A stretch of 64,000 nt of DNA from a virus, in IMG/VR virus record IMGVR_UViG_3300036766_001333, positions 1-64,000 of that record; one strand, 5' to 3'. The notes below the pieces were generated by a model. The model made no database searches, was not told the DNA's origin, and was given only the letters and a program-made list of their open reading frames with translations. Position numbers and translations under genes: made by a program. This document shows positions 1 through 7,978 of this stretch, piece by piece (position 1 is the stretch's first letter; the number at the start of each line of letters is the position of its first letter).

Positions 1-598
1 CTTCTACCGAAATATTGATTTTCATTTCTGGAATTCTAAGATGATTAGCCAAATTGTGCTTTTTAGCATCTTTTGATGTAAGATACCAATCTGCATGTCC
101 ACGTTCATGAATTATGTCAAGAAAATAGCTTTCTTTCTGGCCACAATTTTTAGAAAGTAATTTAAAAACAAGGGTATTTAGCCTATCAGTTTCATCAGCA
201 TCGGCCTTCAAATCCTCTACTTTACCATATTGAAAGCTAGAAACTTCATGAATCATTAGGGTTGCGTTCGGGGCAATAAAGCGAAATCCTTCTTTGCCAA
301 AGCCAAAAAGTATAGCTCCTGCACTCATTGCTTTTGATTCACAAACAGTAGCAACAGGCAATTTTGAATTTTGGATTTCAGCATACAGGGATAAAAGACT
401 GTAAACTGATCCTCCATAACTGTCAACTACAATAGGGATTACGTTTTGGCCTGTTTCATGGGCTTTTGCCATGTTTTCGGCAAATTTTTCTACCGTTTCT
501 TCATTAAATTTATTAATTCTTATGACAACTGGCGGCTCAATTAAATCGGCATAATTCTTAATTTTAATTTTTGGATCAACATTTAAATATTTAAGCAC
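1..598 (-). CDS. ClpP-like serine protease (partial, runs off left edge)
   Basis: The reading frame is open from a GTG at 598 to the window edge, about 199 codons, so the C-terminus is missing. It shows the ClpP/crotonase fold pattern: a VVDSYGGSV segment, the nucleophile Ser in SKAMSAGA, the active-site His in LMIHEVS, and an Asp in HADWYLTS where the ClpP triad Asp falls. ClpP-family proteins cut peptides in a barrel chamber. In phages the fold is also used as a head-maturation protease, but here a separate gp21-type protease exists at the other end of the window, so this may be a regulatory or host-directed protease. The GTG directly follows the stop of the 60-residue upstream gene in the same frame, which suggests translational coupling. 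The family is clear; the role is inference. Confidence 0.82.
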   Translation of the reverse strand, partial: MLKYLNVDPKIKIKNYADLIEPPVVIRINKFNEETVEKFAENMAKAHETGQNVIPIVVDSYGGSVYSLLSLYAEIQNSKLPVATVCESKAMSAGAILFGFGKEGFRFIAPNATLMIHEVSSFQYGKVEDLKADADETDRLNTLVFKLLSKNCGQKESYFLDIIHERGHADWYLTSKDAKKHNLANHLRIPEMKINISVE

Positions 599-781
599 TT
601 AGATTATCTCCCAAATATTATTTTCTGAAATAAACCGTTCTTCTTGACGTTTAATTAATTCAGAACGAGCTTTTTGTAATTCTTCAATTAACGCTTGCAT
701 CATTATAGGATTATCATAAATTACTTTATTTTTCAAGCCCTCTATAGAAACACCCTCTGAAATTAATTTAATTTTAATCAT
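599..781 (-). CDS. Small hypothetical protein upstream of ClpP-like gene
   Basis: This is a 60-residue, mostly helical and charged protein. I chose the ATG at 781 rather than one eight codons upstream because AAGGA sits six bases before it. Its stop codon directly abuts the GTG of the ClpP-like gene, so the two look like a coupled pair. Residues about 34-54 (ALIEELQKARSELIKRQEER) would form an amphipathic helix. I do not recognise a family. It could be a small adaptor or assembly partner of the protease, but only the position suggests this. Confidence 0.5.
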   Translation of the reverse strand: MIKIKLISEGVSIEGLKNKVIYDNPIMMQALIEELQKARSELIKRQEERFISENNIWEII

Positions 782-893
782 ATTAGTCCTTATTTTATAA
801 TACACTCATCTTTTTTATCTATCCCTAAAGCCGTCTTGATTTTTTCAAGATCAGTATATAAAATAGTAACTTACTTATTTTGGTATTATAAAA

Positions 894-1481
894 ATGATAG
901 ATGCAACAAAAATCACAAACTATAATCTTGATACTTATGGATTACAGCAGCATATTCTTTTCTGGATTTGTGCATCAGGGAAAAACGGGGTTACTGCTGC
1001 TAAATCCCTTCATGGTCTATTACAAATACTAAAATATAAATGTAATATTGATACATTCCCTATAGTTAATGATTTGTCTCCTTTTGAAATGATTAAGCAG
1101 CAAAAAAGACATCTTGTTTATTTCATGAAGGCAGCAGGGATCGGATGTTATAATTTAAAATCAAAGACTTTTTTGGATTTAGCTTCTAGCAATCTTGATT
1201 TAAAGAATTGTACTTCTATTGATTTAGAGAACATTAAAGGAATTGGTCCCAAGACAGCGAAGTGTTTTATCATTCACACTCGGCGTGATGCTAAGTGTTC
1301 TGGTTTGGATAGACATATATTAACATTCTTAAGAGATAAGGGGTATAATGCTCCCCTTAGTACGCCTTCAAGTAAAAAAGAATATGGTCGTCTTGAACAA
1401 ATATTTCTAAATTTAGTACCTAAAGATAAAACAATAGCTGAGTTTGATTTGAGTATATGGCTAGAATACAGAAGTAAGTAA
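894..1481 (+). CDS. HhH-GPD DNA glycosylase / AP lyase (endonuclease III-like)
   Basis: This 195-residue protein has a helix-hairpin-helix at residues 112-124 (LENIKGIGPKTAK). Lys120 falls where the endonuclease III Schiff-base lysine lies, and Asp139 in GLDRHI matches the conserved catalytic Asp. The whole protein is about the size of the minimal HhH-GPD fold and lacks the C-terminal four-cysteine Fe-S loop of bacterial Nth. By family it should remove a damaged base and nick the abasic site. It could protect phage DNA or process modified bases; the substrate cannot be read from the sequence. It is the only plus-strand gene in the first 5 kb and has no obvious ribosome-binding site. Confidence 0.72.
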   Translation: MIDATKITNYNLDTYGLQQHILFWICASGKNGVTAAKSLHGLLQILKYKCNIDTFPIVNDLSPFEMIKQQKRHLVYFMKAAGIGCYNLKSKTFLDLASSNLDLKNCTSIDLENIKGIGPKTAKCFIIHTRRDAKCSGLDRHILTFLRDKGYNAPLSTPSSKKEYGRLEQIFLNLVPKDKTIAEFDLSIWLEYRSK

Positions 1482-1498
1482 TAGATCAATCATGAAAT

Positions 1499-1819
1499 TT
1501 AGTTTTTACAATTTTTCTCATTTTCTAGCCATTCTAGAAACTTTCTATACACTACACTATATGATTTTCCCCATATAATTCCATGAAAATCATATTCTTT
1601 TTCCCAGGATAAAACATGACTTATTTCATGAAGCAGCACGTCGATGGCATAATATTCAGGTAATTTTTTTTCAATTCTTATTAAAAACTTATTATTTTTA
1701 AATCTACAATCCCCATCAATTCCATTAGGAAGAGATGCTCTTTTTACTTGAATATTTAACAAAGGATTTAATGTTGATTTAAGAAACTTTGAAAGTTTAT
1801 AGAATCTAATAAGCTTCAT
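1499..1819 (-). CDS. SprT-like zinc metallopeptidase
   Basis: The 106-residue protein carries HEISH at residues 64-68 (HExxH zinc motif) followed by His79 in DFHGIIWG, the spacing and HG..W context of the SprT/Spartan and WLM zincin families. The protein is little more than the catalytic core: an N-terminal helix, a short sheet, then the zinc helices. SprT-like proteins of this class cut proteins crosslinked to DNA. Several phages encode small zincins, and here the neighbours (glycosylase, HAD phosphatase, CCA-transferase-like gene) suggest a nucleic-acid maintenance group. It lies about 10 bases downstream of the HAD gene on the same strand and is probably cotranscribed with it. Confidence 0.66.
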   Translation of the reverse strand: MKLIRFYKLSKFLKSTLNPLLNIQVKRASLPNGIDGDCRFKNNKFLIRIEKKLPEYYAIDVLLHEISHVLSWEKEYDFHGIIWGKSYSVVYRKFLEWLENEKNCKN

Positions 1820-1828
1820 TAATTATAT

Positions 1829-2464
1829 CTAGATTGTTTGATTTGTTCTTTTTACAACATCATGCACAATTACCGTTTGAAGATTAGGCCATTGAGTTTT
1901 TAAATTTTTACCAAGTTGCACAAATTGATTTATATGATCCTCTCTATCATCCCAAATTTCCAGGATTTTTATATTATTATTCATTAAATGACTGTCAATA
2001 GCAAAGGCTTTATATGAAAAAGTATCATTGCCTTTAGGATATCCTGATTTTTTTACCAAATTGAGATGATTTTTAAAAAAATAATCATCTGCGGTAATAC
2101 CATAAGCTTGTAAAATTTCTTTTACTCTAGGTTCCATTTTACTGTGCCGTCCAGTCATAACAACAACATGTGTAGTTGGATCAGCCTTATCTCTTTGTAA
2201 AGCTTGAAACACTTCCTGATTTAATTTGTCGGGAGTCGGTTCAAAAATAGGAGATCGCAAAGTCTCGTCTCTCCCATACCAGCCAACTCTCCTAAATTTA
2301 GGATCGAATCCATGTTTTTCTGCTGTTTCTTTATCTGGAATTTTCCAAGGCTTTCCCCCAGCTTCATATTTTGGAATTCCTTCTTCGGGAGTTGGAGTAT
2401 TAACCAAAGTGTTGTCGAAGTCAAAAAATAACCAGGCGAGTTTTGCCTGACCCCACTTCCTCAA
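1829..2464 (-). CDS. HAD-superfamily phosphatase (Swiss-army-knife RNA-repair type)
   Basis: Residues 13-19 read FFDFDNT, the HAD nucleophile motif with Asp15 and Asp17. A central VVVMTGRH segment gives motif II, and WDDREDHI gives the acidic motif IV that binds magnesium. Spacing and the long insert after motif I resemble the HAD domain of the Swiss-army-knife RNA-repair proteins. By family it would remove a phosphate from a small molecule or a nucleic-acid end. In T4, the unrelated HAD enzyme Pnkp repairs tRNA ends; given the CCA-transferase-like gene 0.7 kb away on the same strand, an end-healing role here is attractive but unproven. Confidence 0.66.
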   Translation of the reverse strand: MRKWGQAKLAWLFFDFDNTLVNTPTPEEGIPKYEAGGKPWKIPDKETAEKHGFDPKFRRVGWYGRDETLRSPIFEPTPDKLNQEVFQALQRDKADPTTHVVVMTGRHSKMEPRVKEILQAYGITADDYFFKNHLNLVKKSGYPKGNDTFSYKAFAIDSHLMNNNIKILEIWDDREDHINQFVQLGKNLKTQWPNLQTVIVHDVVKRTNQTI

Positions 2465-2489
2465 AGAATTTTTTAAAGTTTAACATATA

Positions 2490-3167
2490 TTAGTTACGTT
2501 TTCTATTTAAATTTCCTTCATATAGAATCCCATTTATTGTCCGTGTAGTTGCCCACATTGGACGCAAATTATTTAACGCATTAACTATTTTTACATTTGT
2601 ATTGGGGTCAAACGTGTGAACTTGACAAATATGATCGACATGCCATTCTTTTCCATAATTCTCCCAAGACATTTCAGGAGTCCACAGTTTTTCTAAATGC
2701 ACTTTTAGTTCCTCTGCATTATATCCTAACATTTCATATGTAGAATTGATTTTGGCTTGCTTTAACTTAAGCAAAGCAGTCCTTAATAAACTTCTCCATA
2801 AAACAATATGTTTATTTTTGTTTTTCCAATTTATTGATGCAGTATTTCTTTTAAGTTTAAATTCAGGAGATTCTTTGTTATCTTTATAAAATTTATTGGC
2901 TCTTGTCTTAATTTTTTCAGCGTTGTTGGCATAATGTTTTGTTTTATATTCCTTTACTATTTGTGGATTTTTGACAGCCCTTTCCCTAGACCTTTCTATG
3001 GTTATTTCCTTGTTTTCTAAATACCACTCATGCTGTCGAACTTTAATTTGGGGTTTATTAGCCTTAAGTTTTTTACATTCTTTGCAATAAGAATGAAATC
3101 CTTTGCCTCGTCTATGAAATTCAGTAACAGGTTTTACAAACTTACAAGAAGCACATGATTTTTCCAT
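2490..3167 (-). CDS. HNH endonuclease with N-terminal zinc finger
   Basis: The N-terminus has a four-cysteine zinc finger (Cys5, Cys8, Cys28, Cys31). A long lysine-rich helical linker follows, then a C-terminal HNH domain with WENYGKEWHVDHI, a further His, and N.LRPMWATT.N. This architecture is typical of free-standing phage HNH homing endonucleases. It lies between two enzyme genes on the same strand without disrupting either. The gene probably spreads by cutting genomes that lack it; a packaging-associated HNH is less likely because it sits far from the terminase. Confidence 0.8.
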   Translation of the reverse strand: MEKSCASCKFVKPVTEFHRRGKGFHSYCKECKKLKANKPQIKVRQHEWYLENKEITIERSRERAVKNPQIVKEYKTKHYANNAEKIKTRANKFYKDNKESPEFKLKRNTASINWKNKNKHIVLWRSLLRTALLKLKQAKINSTYEMLGYNAEELKVHLEKLWTPEMSWENYGKEWHVDHICQVHTFDPNTNVKIVNALNNLRPMWATTRTINGILYEGNLNRKRN

Positions 3168-3188
3168 GTACTAATTTAGTAATTTTCC

Positions 3189-4748
3189 TTAAAAGAAAGA
3201 TTCATTTGGCTTCCTGAGATTATTTTTGAATTTTTCAGTTTCAATATGCCTTATAGCATCACCAAATTCTACTCCTTGTGGAGTTTTTCCAAGATGCGAT
3301 ACTATATCAGGATTAACAACCCTATTGCCAAATTCATCTTTGACATAACCTTTTGTGTCCATCTTGTGATCTGCAAATGTATCAACTGCATCTTTATTAT
3401 GCTTATTCATTTCGCCCCATTGTTTTACCAAGCTAGGCACGAGACTAGTACGATCCATTCCAGATTTCATATCATAAAATCCACCTTTACCACGTTCCTC
3501 TTTCATGCCGTGGAAAAACTCATCATCGGCTTTTCCATGCTTAGAGAACCAGCGATGAAGTTTAATTAAATGCACAATGTCATTAATTTCATTATTTTGC
3601 CAAGTACCTTTAGCCAACACTTCTTTTACATCTTCTGGTTCATTGAATCTTAAAATCCAAGCGATAGCTAATCTTTTTTCTTTTTTGTCGCTAAAGTCCT
3701 TATTCGTGTCCAGTTTGAAAATCATATCTGGAAATACTCTGTTTAACAAACCTAGTTGTTTATAAAATTTAATATATTTGACAGCATCAATATCTGGATG
3801 CTCTAGTCCTTTAATAAATTCATCTCTAATACGTTCTTCACTAACTGATTTAAGGTCTTTAACTTCTTCAATAGCCTTTTTATATTCATCTGGAATCTTT
3901 TCCTCTTTGCCATATCTTGCTAAAAATCTAACATATCTCAAAGCTCTAAGTTGATCTTCTTCGAGGCGATCTTTTGGATTGCCGATAAATCTGACTTGTC
4001 CTTGTTTTAAGTGATGGATGCCGCCATGTGGATCAAGCAATTTATTGTTAGGACCATCTGGATTTGTCAATGGAATATACATTGCATTGATTGTCAAATC
4101 TCTTCTAGATGAATCTTCTTCTAAAGAAGGTGTAAATTCCATTTTATCTGGAGTCCTTCCATCACCTGATTTGGAATCTTTTCTAAAAGTAGCAATTTCA
4201 AATTCTCGACCCTTGCTACCAGGAGAAAGCTTGATTCTAGCACCAATTACGAATTCTCTTCCAGACCGATCCCAACCTTTTGCATAAAATATCTTACTTT
4301 TATCACCACCTTCTTCAAGTTTATCATATTTTTTATCTAGAGTCATATGTTTGCCAGTTTGCGGTTTGACCTCAGTAAACCCAGCGAACTTAAGAATTGA
4401 TCTAATTTCATCTGGAGTTGCTTCAGTAGCAAGGTCATAATCTTTTGGTTCTTGATTATTTAAATGTGCAACAGTTGCGCCACCTACTAACCTTAAGGTT
4501 TTCTTTTTCATCTTAGGTTCAACTTCACCACTTTTATCCATAGTTGTAGTATGATTAGGATAACCAACTGGTATATTTGGACTATCTTCAAAGGCTTTTA
4601 TTAAAATTCTCAAATCAGGATGATTCTGCCTGTCTACAATGAAAGGCTTATATGGAGAATCATCACTTAATTTAAGTTCTGATGCCACATGCTTTTCTTC
4701 TTTTTCTTCGCCTTCTCTAAACATCAAATATTCTGAAAAATTTTTCAT
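3189..4748 (-). CDS. CCA tRNA nucleotidyltransferase / poly(A) polymerase-like protein with capsid-targeting-like N-terminus
   Basis: The 519-residue protein has the class II nucleotidyltransferase motifs in order: LVGG at 87-90, the metal-binding DYD in KDYDLATEATP at 103-105, RRDLTINAM at 215-223, a DPHGG segment near 239, and EEDQLRALRYVRF at 263-275. The helical neck, body and tail follow. CCA-adding enzymes restore tRNA 3' ends; poly(A) polymerases share these motifs, so substrate choice is open. Two inserts (about 130-165 and 175-205) make it longer than bacterial Cca. The first residues (MKNFSEYLMFRE) resemble a T4 capsid-targeting sequence, so the enzyme may be carried in the head. 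A TAAATA motif lies seven bases before the ATG. Confidence 0.85.
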   Translation of the reverse strand: MKNFSEYLMFREGEEKEEKHVASELKLSDDSPYKPFIVDRQNHPDLRILIKAFEDSPNIPVGYPNHTTTMDKSGEVEPKMKKKTLRLVGGATVAHLNNQEPKDYDLATEATPDEIRSILKFAGFTEVKPQTGKHMTLDKKYDKLEEGGDKSKIFYAKGWDRSGREFVIGARIKLSPGSKGREFEIATFRKDSKSGDGRTPDKMEFTPSLEEDSSRRDLTINAMYIPLTNPDGPNNKLLDPHGGIHHLKQGQVRFIGNPKDRLEEDQLRALRYVRFLARYGKEEKIPDEYKKAIEEVKDLKSVSEERIRDEFIKGLEHPDIDAVKYIKFYKQLGLLNRVFPDMIFKLDTNKDFSDKKEKRLAIAWILRFNEPEDVKEVLAKGTWQNNEINDIVHLIKLHRWFSKHGKADDEFFHGMKEERGKGGFYDMKSGMDRTSLVPSLVKQWGEMNKHNKDAVDTFADHKMDTKGYVKDEFGNRVVNPDIVSHLGKTPQGVEFGDAIRHIETEKFKNNLRKPNESFF

Positions 4749-4763
4749 GATATATATTTATGG
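4749..4763 (-). promoter_or_regulatory. Putative T4-like late promoter of the CCA-transferase-like gene
   Basis: On the minus strand the bases before the start codon read CCATAAATATATATC then ATG. TAAATA matches the core of the T4 late promoter (TATAAATA), and it ends so close to the ATG that the transcript would have almost no leader. No Shine-Dalgarno sequence is present. Confidence 0.4.
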
Positions 4764-5159
4764 TCTAATTCCTAGTTTCCAAAGGATAATCCCGCCAATA
4801 ACAATAACAATTATATTAAATGCTATACTTATTAAGTTTTTCCATTTGTCTGTATAGTTAAGAGTCAGTACTTCCATTACGGCAACTTTTTGTTGAAGTT
4901 GATTAAAAAGTTTCATTCCTTGTTGTAATTCTTTAACATCTGCCGTTAAAACGGAAATATCTTTATATACACCATTCTTATTTTCTAAAATACTAATTCT
5001 AGAAGTTATACTTTCTTGACGTTCTATTAACTTATCAATTCTGTCATTTAGATCGCTATAAGTTTCTACAAGATTCTTGACACGTTCATCAATACGTGAG
5101 GTTAAATCATACATCATTTTCATAGAATCTGAAACTTCACAATAGAATTTGTCTTCCAT
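4758..5159 (-). CDS. Tail-anchored coiled-coil membrane protein
   Basis: I chose the ATG at 5159 (MEDKFYCEV) because it lies in a divergent AT-rich promoter-like stretch; an in-frame ATG exists at 5198. The 133-residue protein has a long heptad-rich coiled coil (about 15-95) and then one hydrophobic segment near the C-terminus (LISIAFNIIVIVIGGIILW) followed by a short basic tail. This is the layout of XhlA-like holin accessory proteins and other phage tail-anchored membrane proteins. A lysis or membrane-attachment role is inference. It is followed directly by the CCA-transferase-like gene on the same strand. Confidence 0.6.
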   Translation of the reverse strand: MEDKFYCEVSDSMKMMYDLTSRIDERVKNLVETYSDLNDRIDKLIERQESITSRISILENKNGVYKDISVLTADVKELQQGMKLFNQLQQKVAVMEVLTLNYTDKWKNLISIAFNIIVIVIGGIILWKLGIRP

Positions 5160-5177
5160 GAACTTATATATCATATA
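5160..5177. promoter_or_regulatory. Divergent AT-rich promoter region with abutting start codons
   Basis: Only 18 bases separate the two outward start codons (minus ATG at 5159, plus ATG at 5178). They read GAACTTATATATCATATA, which gives a TATA-rich element on both strands. The same very short AT-rich arrangement recurs between other divergent pairs in the window. Confidence 0.35.
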
Positions 5178-5660
5178 ATGAACGAACATAATAAGCAATT
5201 GGAAGAAAAAGAACCATCGGAGTTAATGGTTCCAGAAACTAAAGAGGTATCTGAGTTAGTGCCGCCAATGAATGTTAATTTGCCCGCTCAACAAACCCAG
5301 CAAAGCACAGAGCTTTCCAATCTAGTCCCTGATGAGAATTTAGTAGGAATGTTCGGAGAAATTATAGACGATTTAAGAAGCAATGAAAAAGAAATTGATG
5401 GATTAATTAATAATTTTTCAGAAATGGTTATGCATGAAGGGGATGCTACTAGTGCCAGTAAAGAAGCATTAGTTAATTTAATAAAAATTAAATCAGAATT
5501 AGCTGATAAAAAGACTAAAGTGGCAGATTTAATGACAAGAATAAAATTAAAATCCAGAGATACGTTCCCTCTTTATTTATCAGCAAAACAAGAAAATAGA
5601 ATTACTATAGATAAGAGGCAAATTATAAAGGACACAACAAAAAACGAAAAGAGTCATTAA
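5178..5660 (+). CDS. Hypothetical helical phage protein
   Basis: This is a 160-residue acidic protein. Residues 1-50 are rich in Glu, Pro and Gln and look disordered. Residues about 52-130 are helical (DLRSNEKEIDGLINNFSEMV, then EALVNLIKIKSELADKKTKV). I do not recognise a family. Size and helical content would suit a terminase small subunit or an assembly chaperone, but there is no DNA-binding motif and the terminase large subunit is 48 kb away. The last 38 bases overlap the convergent zinc-ribbon nuclease gene. Confidence 0.55.
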   Translation: MNEHNKQLEEKEPSELMVPETKEVSELVPPMNVNLPAQQTQQSTELSNLVPDENLVGMFGEIIDDLRSNEKEIDGLINNFSEMVMHEGDATSASKEALVNLIKIKSELADKKTKVADLMTRIKLKSRDTFPLYLSAKQENRITIDKRQIIKDTTKNEKSH

Positions 5661-6573
5661 AGTTAAGTCCATTTTTAACTCTATTTTTCATATAACAAAT
5701 AGCATGTCCTTTCCTGCCCCAATTCATATAAAATGTAGCCAAGGCTTCTTTAAATATCAATTTTAAATTATTTTCATCTATTAGTAATGATTTATGCGAA
5801 CTACTAAATTCAGTATACTTAATCATTGATTTTTTATATTTGTATCCTTTGACTTCTACCCATAAATTCAGCGTAGGCAGATAAAAATCTGGAATATACC
5901 AAACTTTTAATTTTCCAATGATTAATTTAAATTTTCTTGGCTCATATTTAAATGGAATATTGAGGTGTTCAAATGCTAGTGCTATAATTAATTCAAATCC
6001 TGATCTATAGTAAATGCCCTTGTACTTTAATTTTTTAATATTTTTTCTGCCTTGAATGCATCCACATGATCTAATTGTATTTCTTCTTAAGTGTTTTCCA
6101 TCCACAATAGTCATTGCATTACAATTATGACATTTACATTTCCAACGGGCTTGCCCAGATTTAGTGGAGCCTGCTCGACCTATAACTTCTAAATATCCAG
6201 ATTTTTTGCCAATCATATCAATGGCAAGTTCGCCTTTCAAACACCCACAAGATTTTGTATTTCCAGAGAGTAAGTTGTTACTTTTTACAGTTATATTATT
6301 ACCACAATTACACCTACAAAGGAAAATAAGGTTCTTTATACATTTAATAACTAATAATCTACCATATTTTTTACCAATCTTGATTTGTATACAATGTCCA
6401 CAAGATGTGGTGTGACCATTTTGCAAATTATTACTATAAGTTACAACTTCATTGCCGCAACTACACTTACATAAAAAACAAGAAGTATGGCCTTTATGTT
6501 TTTCGTATTTTAATACAATTAACTTGCCAAACTTTCTACCAGATAAATCTTTATAAAACCCTTTTTTCGGCAT
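5623..6573 (-). CDS. Zinc-ribbon PD-(D/E)XK homing-type nuclease
   Basis: The 316-residue protein starts with three similar zinc-ribbon repeats. Each opens with a C.C.CGN or C.C..CN knuckle and closes with a T.SCG(C/H) knuckle (about residues 33-60, 85-112 and 143-172). The C-terminal half holds a nuclease-like core: YRSGFELIIALAF, then WYIPDFYLP and WVEVKGYK, which fit the PD...ExK catalytic pattern. Ribbon arrays joined to small nuclease cores are common in mobile phage endonucleases. The reading frame continues 38 bases into the convergent neighbour, suggesting insertion at the end of that gene. Catalytic assignment is by motif only. Confidence 0.72.
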   Translation of the reverse strand: MPKKGFYKDLSGRKFGKLIVLKYEKHKGHTSCFLCKCSCGNEVVTYSNNLQNGHTTSCGHCIQIKIGKKYGRLLVIKCIKNLIFLCRCNCGNNITVKSNNLLSGNTKSCGCLKGELAIDMIGKKSGYLEVIGRAGSTKSGQARWKCKCHNCNAMTIVDGKHLRRNTIRSCGCIQGRKNIKKLKYKGIYYRSGFELIIALAFEHLNIPFKYEPRKFKLIIGKLKVWYIPDFYLPTLNLWVEVKGYKYKKSMIKYTEFSSSHKSLLIDENNLKLIFKEALATFYMNWGRKGHAICYMKNRVKNGLNFNDSFRFLLCPL

Positions 6574-6641
6574 GAAAGCATTGTCATAAATTATTTTAAA
6601 AATAGCAATGCTAATTTATTAAATTGGAAAGTAAATAAGAT

Positions 6642-7970
6642 ATGGCAACTATCAATTTAGAAGATTGGCTCTTTCATGAACAAGGAGCGTATGGCACAGG
6701 TACAGACACAATGGATACTCCAGGTGGACCTCCAACATCTGATCCTAATATGGGAGGCATGGCAGTAGCACCTTCCCCCGGAGGCGATCCAAATATAACA
6801 AATCCAGCGAAACAAATGGCAGGATCAGCGAAAGAAAAAGACCCTAACCAGGAACTCCCTGATGTAACCAATGATCCGCAAACTCCTGACATGCCAAGTG
6901 ATTCAGAAAAAGAATCTCTTGATTTTGAAAGATGGAAGAAAAATTTCATTGTTGAATCTATTAAAGGAGATGTTCAAACAATGAAAATGGCTCTTATGGA
7001 CGTAAGGGATCGTGAATTAGATACTTATCAACATAAATTTGTTGAAGATAACTATCAGATTATTCTTTTAAGAGAATCTTCAAACATAGAAAAAGCTTCA
7101 ACTGAGCTTAGGAAAGAAATAAAGAGCAATTTAGATCAAAATAATCCAGCCAGTTCAATTGTTAATCACATGATAACAGTATTGCAAAAACAACCATTGC
7201 TTAATAATTGCTTTATAAAAATGACTGGTTTACTTGGCTCAAAGTCTGATGCTCATCGTAAATTTATTGCTGGGTTGACTGGCAGTGTTCAAGTAGGTAA
7301 TGGAGCCATCAATGAAGATTTAATTTTAAATGAGAAAGAATATTCTGCTCGTATCTCTACAAGATTTAATTCAAGATTTGGTGAAGTTCATATAGGACAG
7401 TGGTGTTTAAGAACTGATGATCCAGCTAGATATTTAAAGCCTCCAGAGCTTAAAAGATTAGAGGATGGTTCTCCAGAAGAAAAAGACGTTCTTAGAAGAA
7501 GAATAGTCATGGAATCAATAGCCGACACCTTTAAGACTAGAGCTTTCATTATTAATGTGGTTGGAACAGATGGCACGATCTATACTTTAGGTTGGGATAT
7601 TGCTACATCTTTAAAAGAAGCTTATACAGAAGGCAAATTAGTAGTTAGAACTAAAAGTGATGATAGTAGTGAGGCTATGATTACTGATGACGGAGAAATC
7701 GTATCATTTGCTGAAATCAAGATAATGTATATCCAAAATACAAGAGAAGTTGATGAAGAAGGCAAACCAGAGAAAAAAGAAATAGAATTTATATCATCCA
7801 AATATGGCCAATTGTTCTTAACGGCACAGCTTCCGATACTAAGAGAAGCTTCTACTTCATTCCAAGGTATAATTTTAAAAGAAATGCCGTGGCAAGGTAA
7901 TCCTAGCGACCTATTAACCCTTAGAAGGTGTGTCCCAAGTTTGCTTGAATTGTTATTAAGAACTTGTTAA
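6642..7970 (+). CDS. Hypothetical phage protein, 3' end possibly altered by endonuclease gene insertion
   Basis: The 442-residue protein has three parts: a capsid-targeting-like start (INLEDWLFHE), a disordered Gly/Pro/Asp-rich linker (residues about 12-90), and a long mixed alpha/beta region. I do not recognise the family. It precedes the tape-measure cluster, so a virion or tail-assembly role is plausible. The last residues after PSDLLTLRR read like random sequence, and the stop lies at the start of the LAGLIDADG gene, so the original C-terminus may have been displaced. A GTAAATAAG late-promoter-like motif ends three bases before the ATG. Confidence 0.6.
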   Translation: MATINLEDWLFHEQGAYGTGTDTMDTPGGPPTSDPNMGGMAVAPSPGGDPNITNPAKQMAGSAKEKDPNQELPDVTNDPQTPDMPSDSEKESLDFERWKKNFIVESIKGDVQTMKMALMDVRDRELDTYQHKFVEDNYQIILLRESSNIEKASTELRKEIKSNLDQNNPASSIVNHMITVLQKQPLLNNCFIKMTGLLGSKSDAHRKFIAGLTGSVQVGNGAINEDLILNEKEYSARISTRFNSRFGEVHIGQWCLRTDDPARYLKPPELKRLEDGSPEEKDVLRRRIVMESIADTFKTRAFIINVVGTDGTIYTLGWDIATSLKEAYTEGKLVVRTKSDDSSEAMITDDGEIVSFAEIKIMYIQNTREVDEEGKPEKKEIEFISSKYGQLFLTAQLPILREASTSFQGIILKEMPWQGNPSDLLTLRRCVPSLLELLLRTC

Positions 7971-7978
7971 TCTATGGT

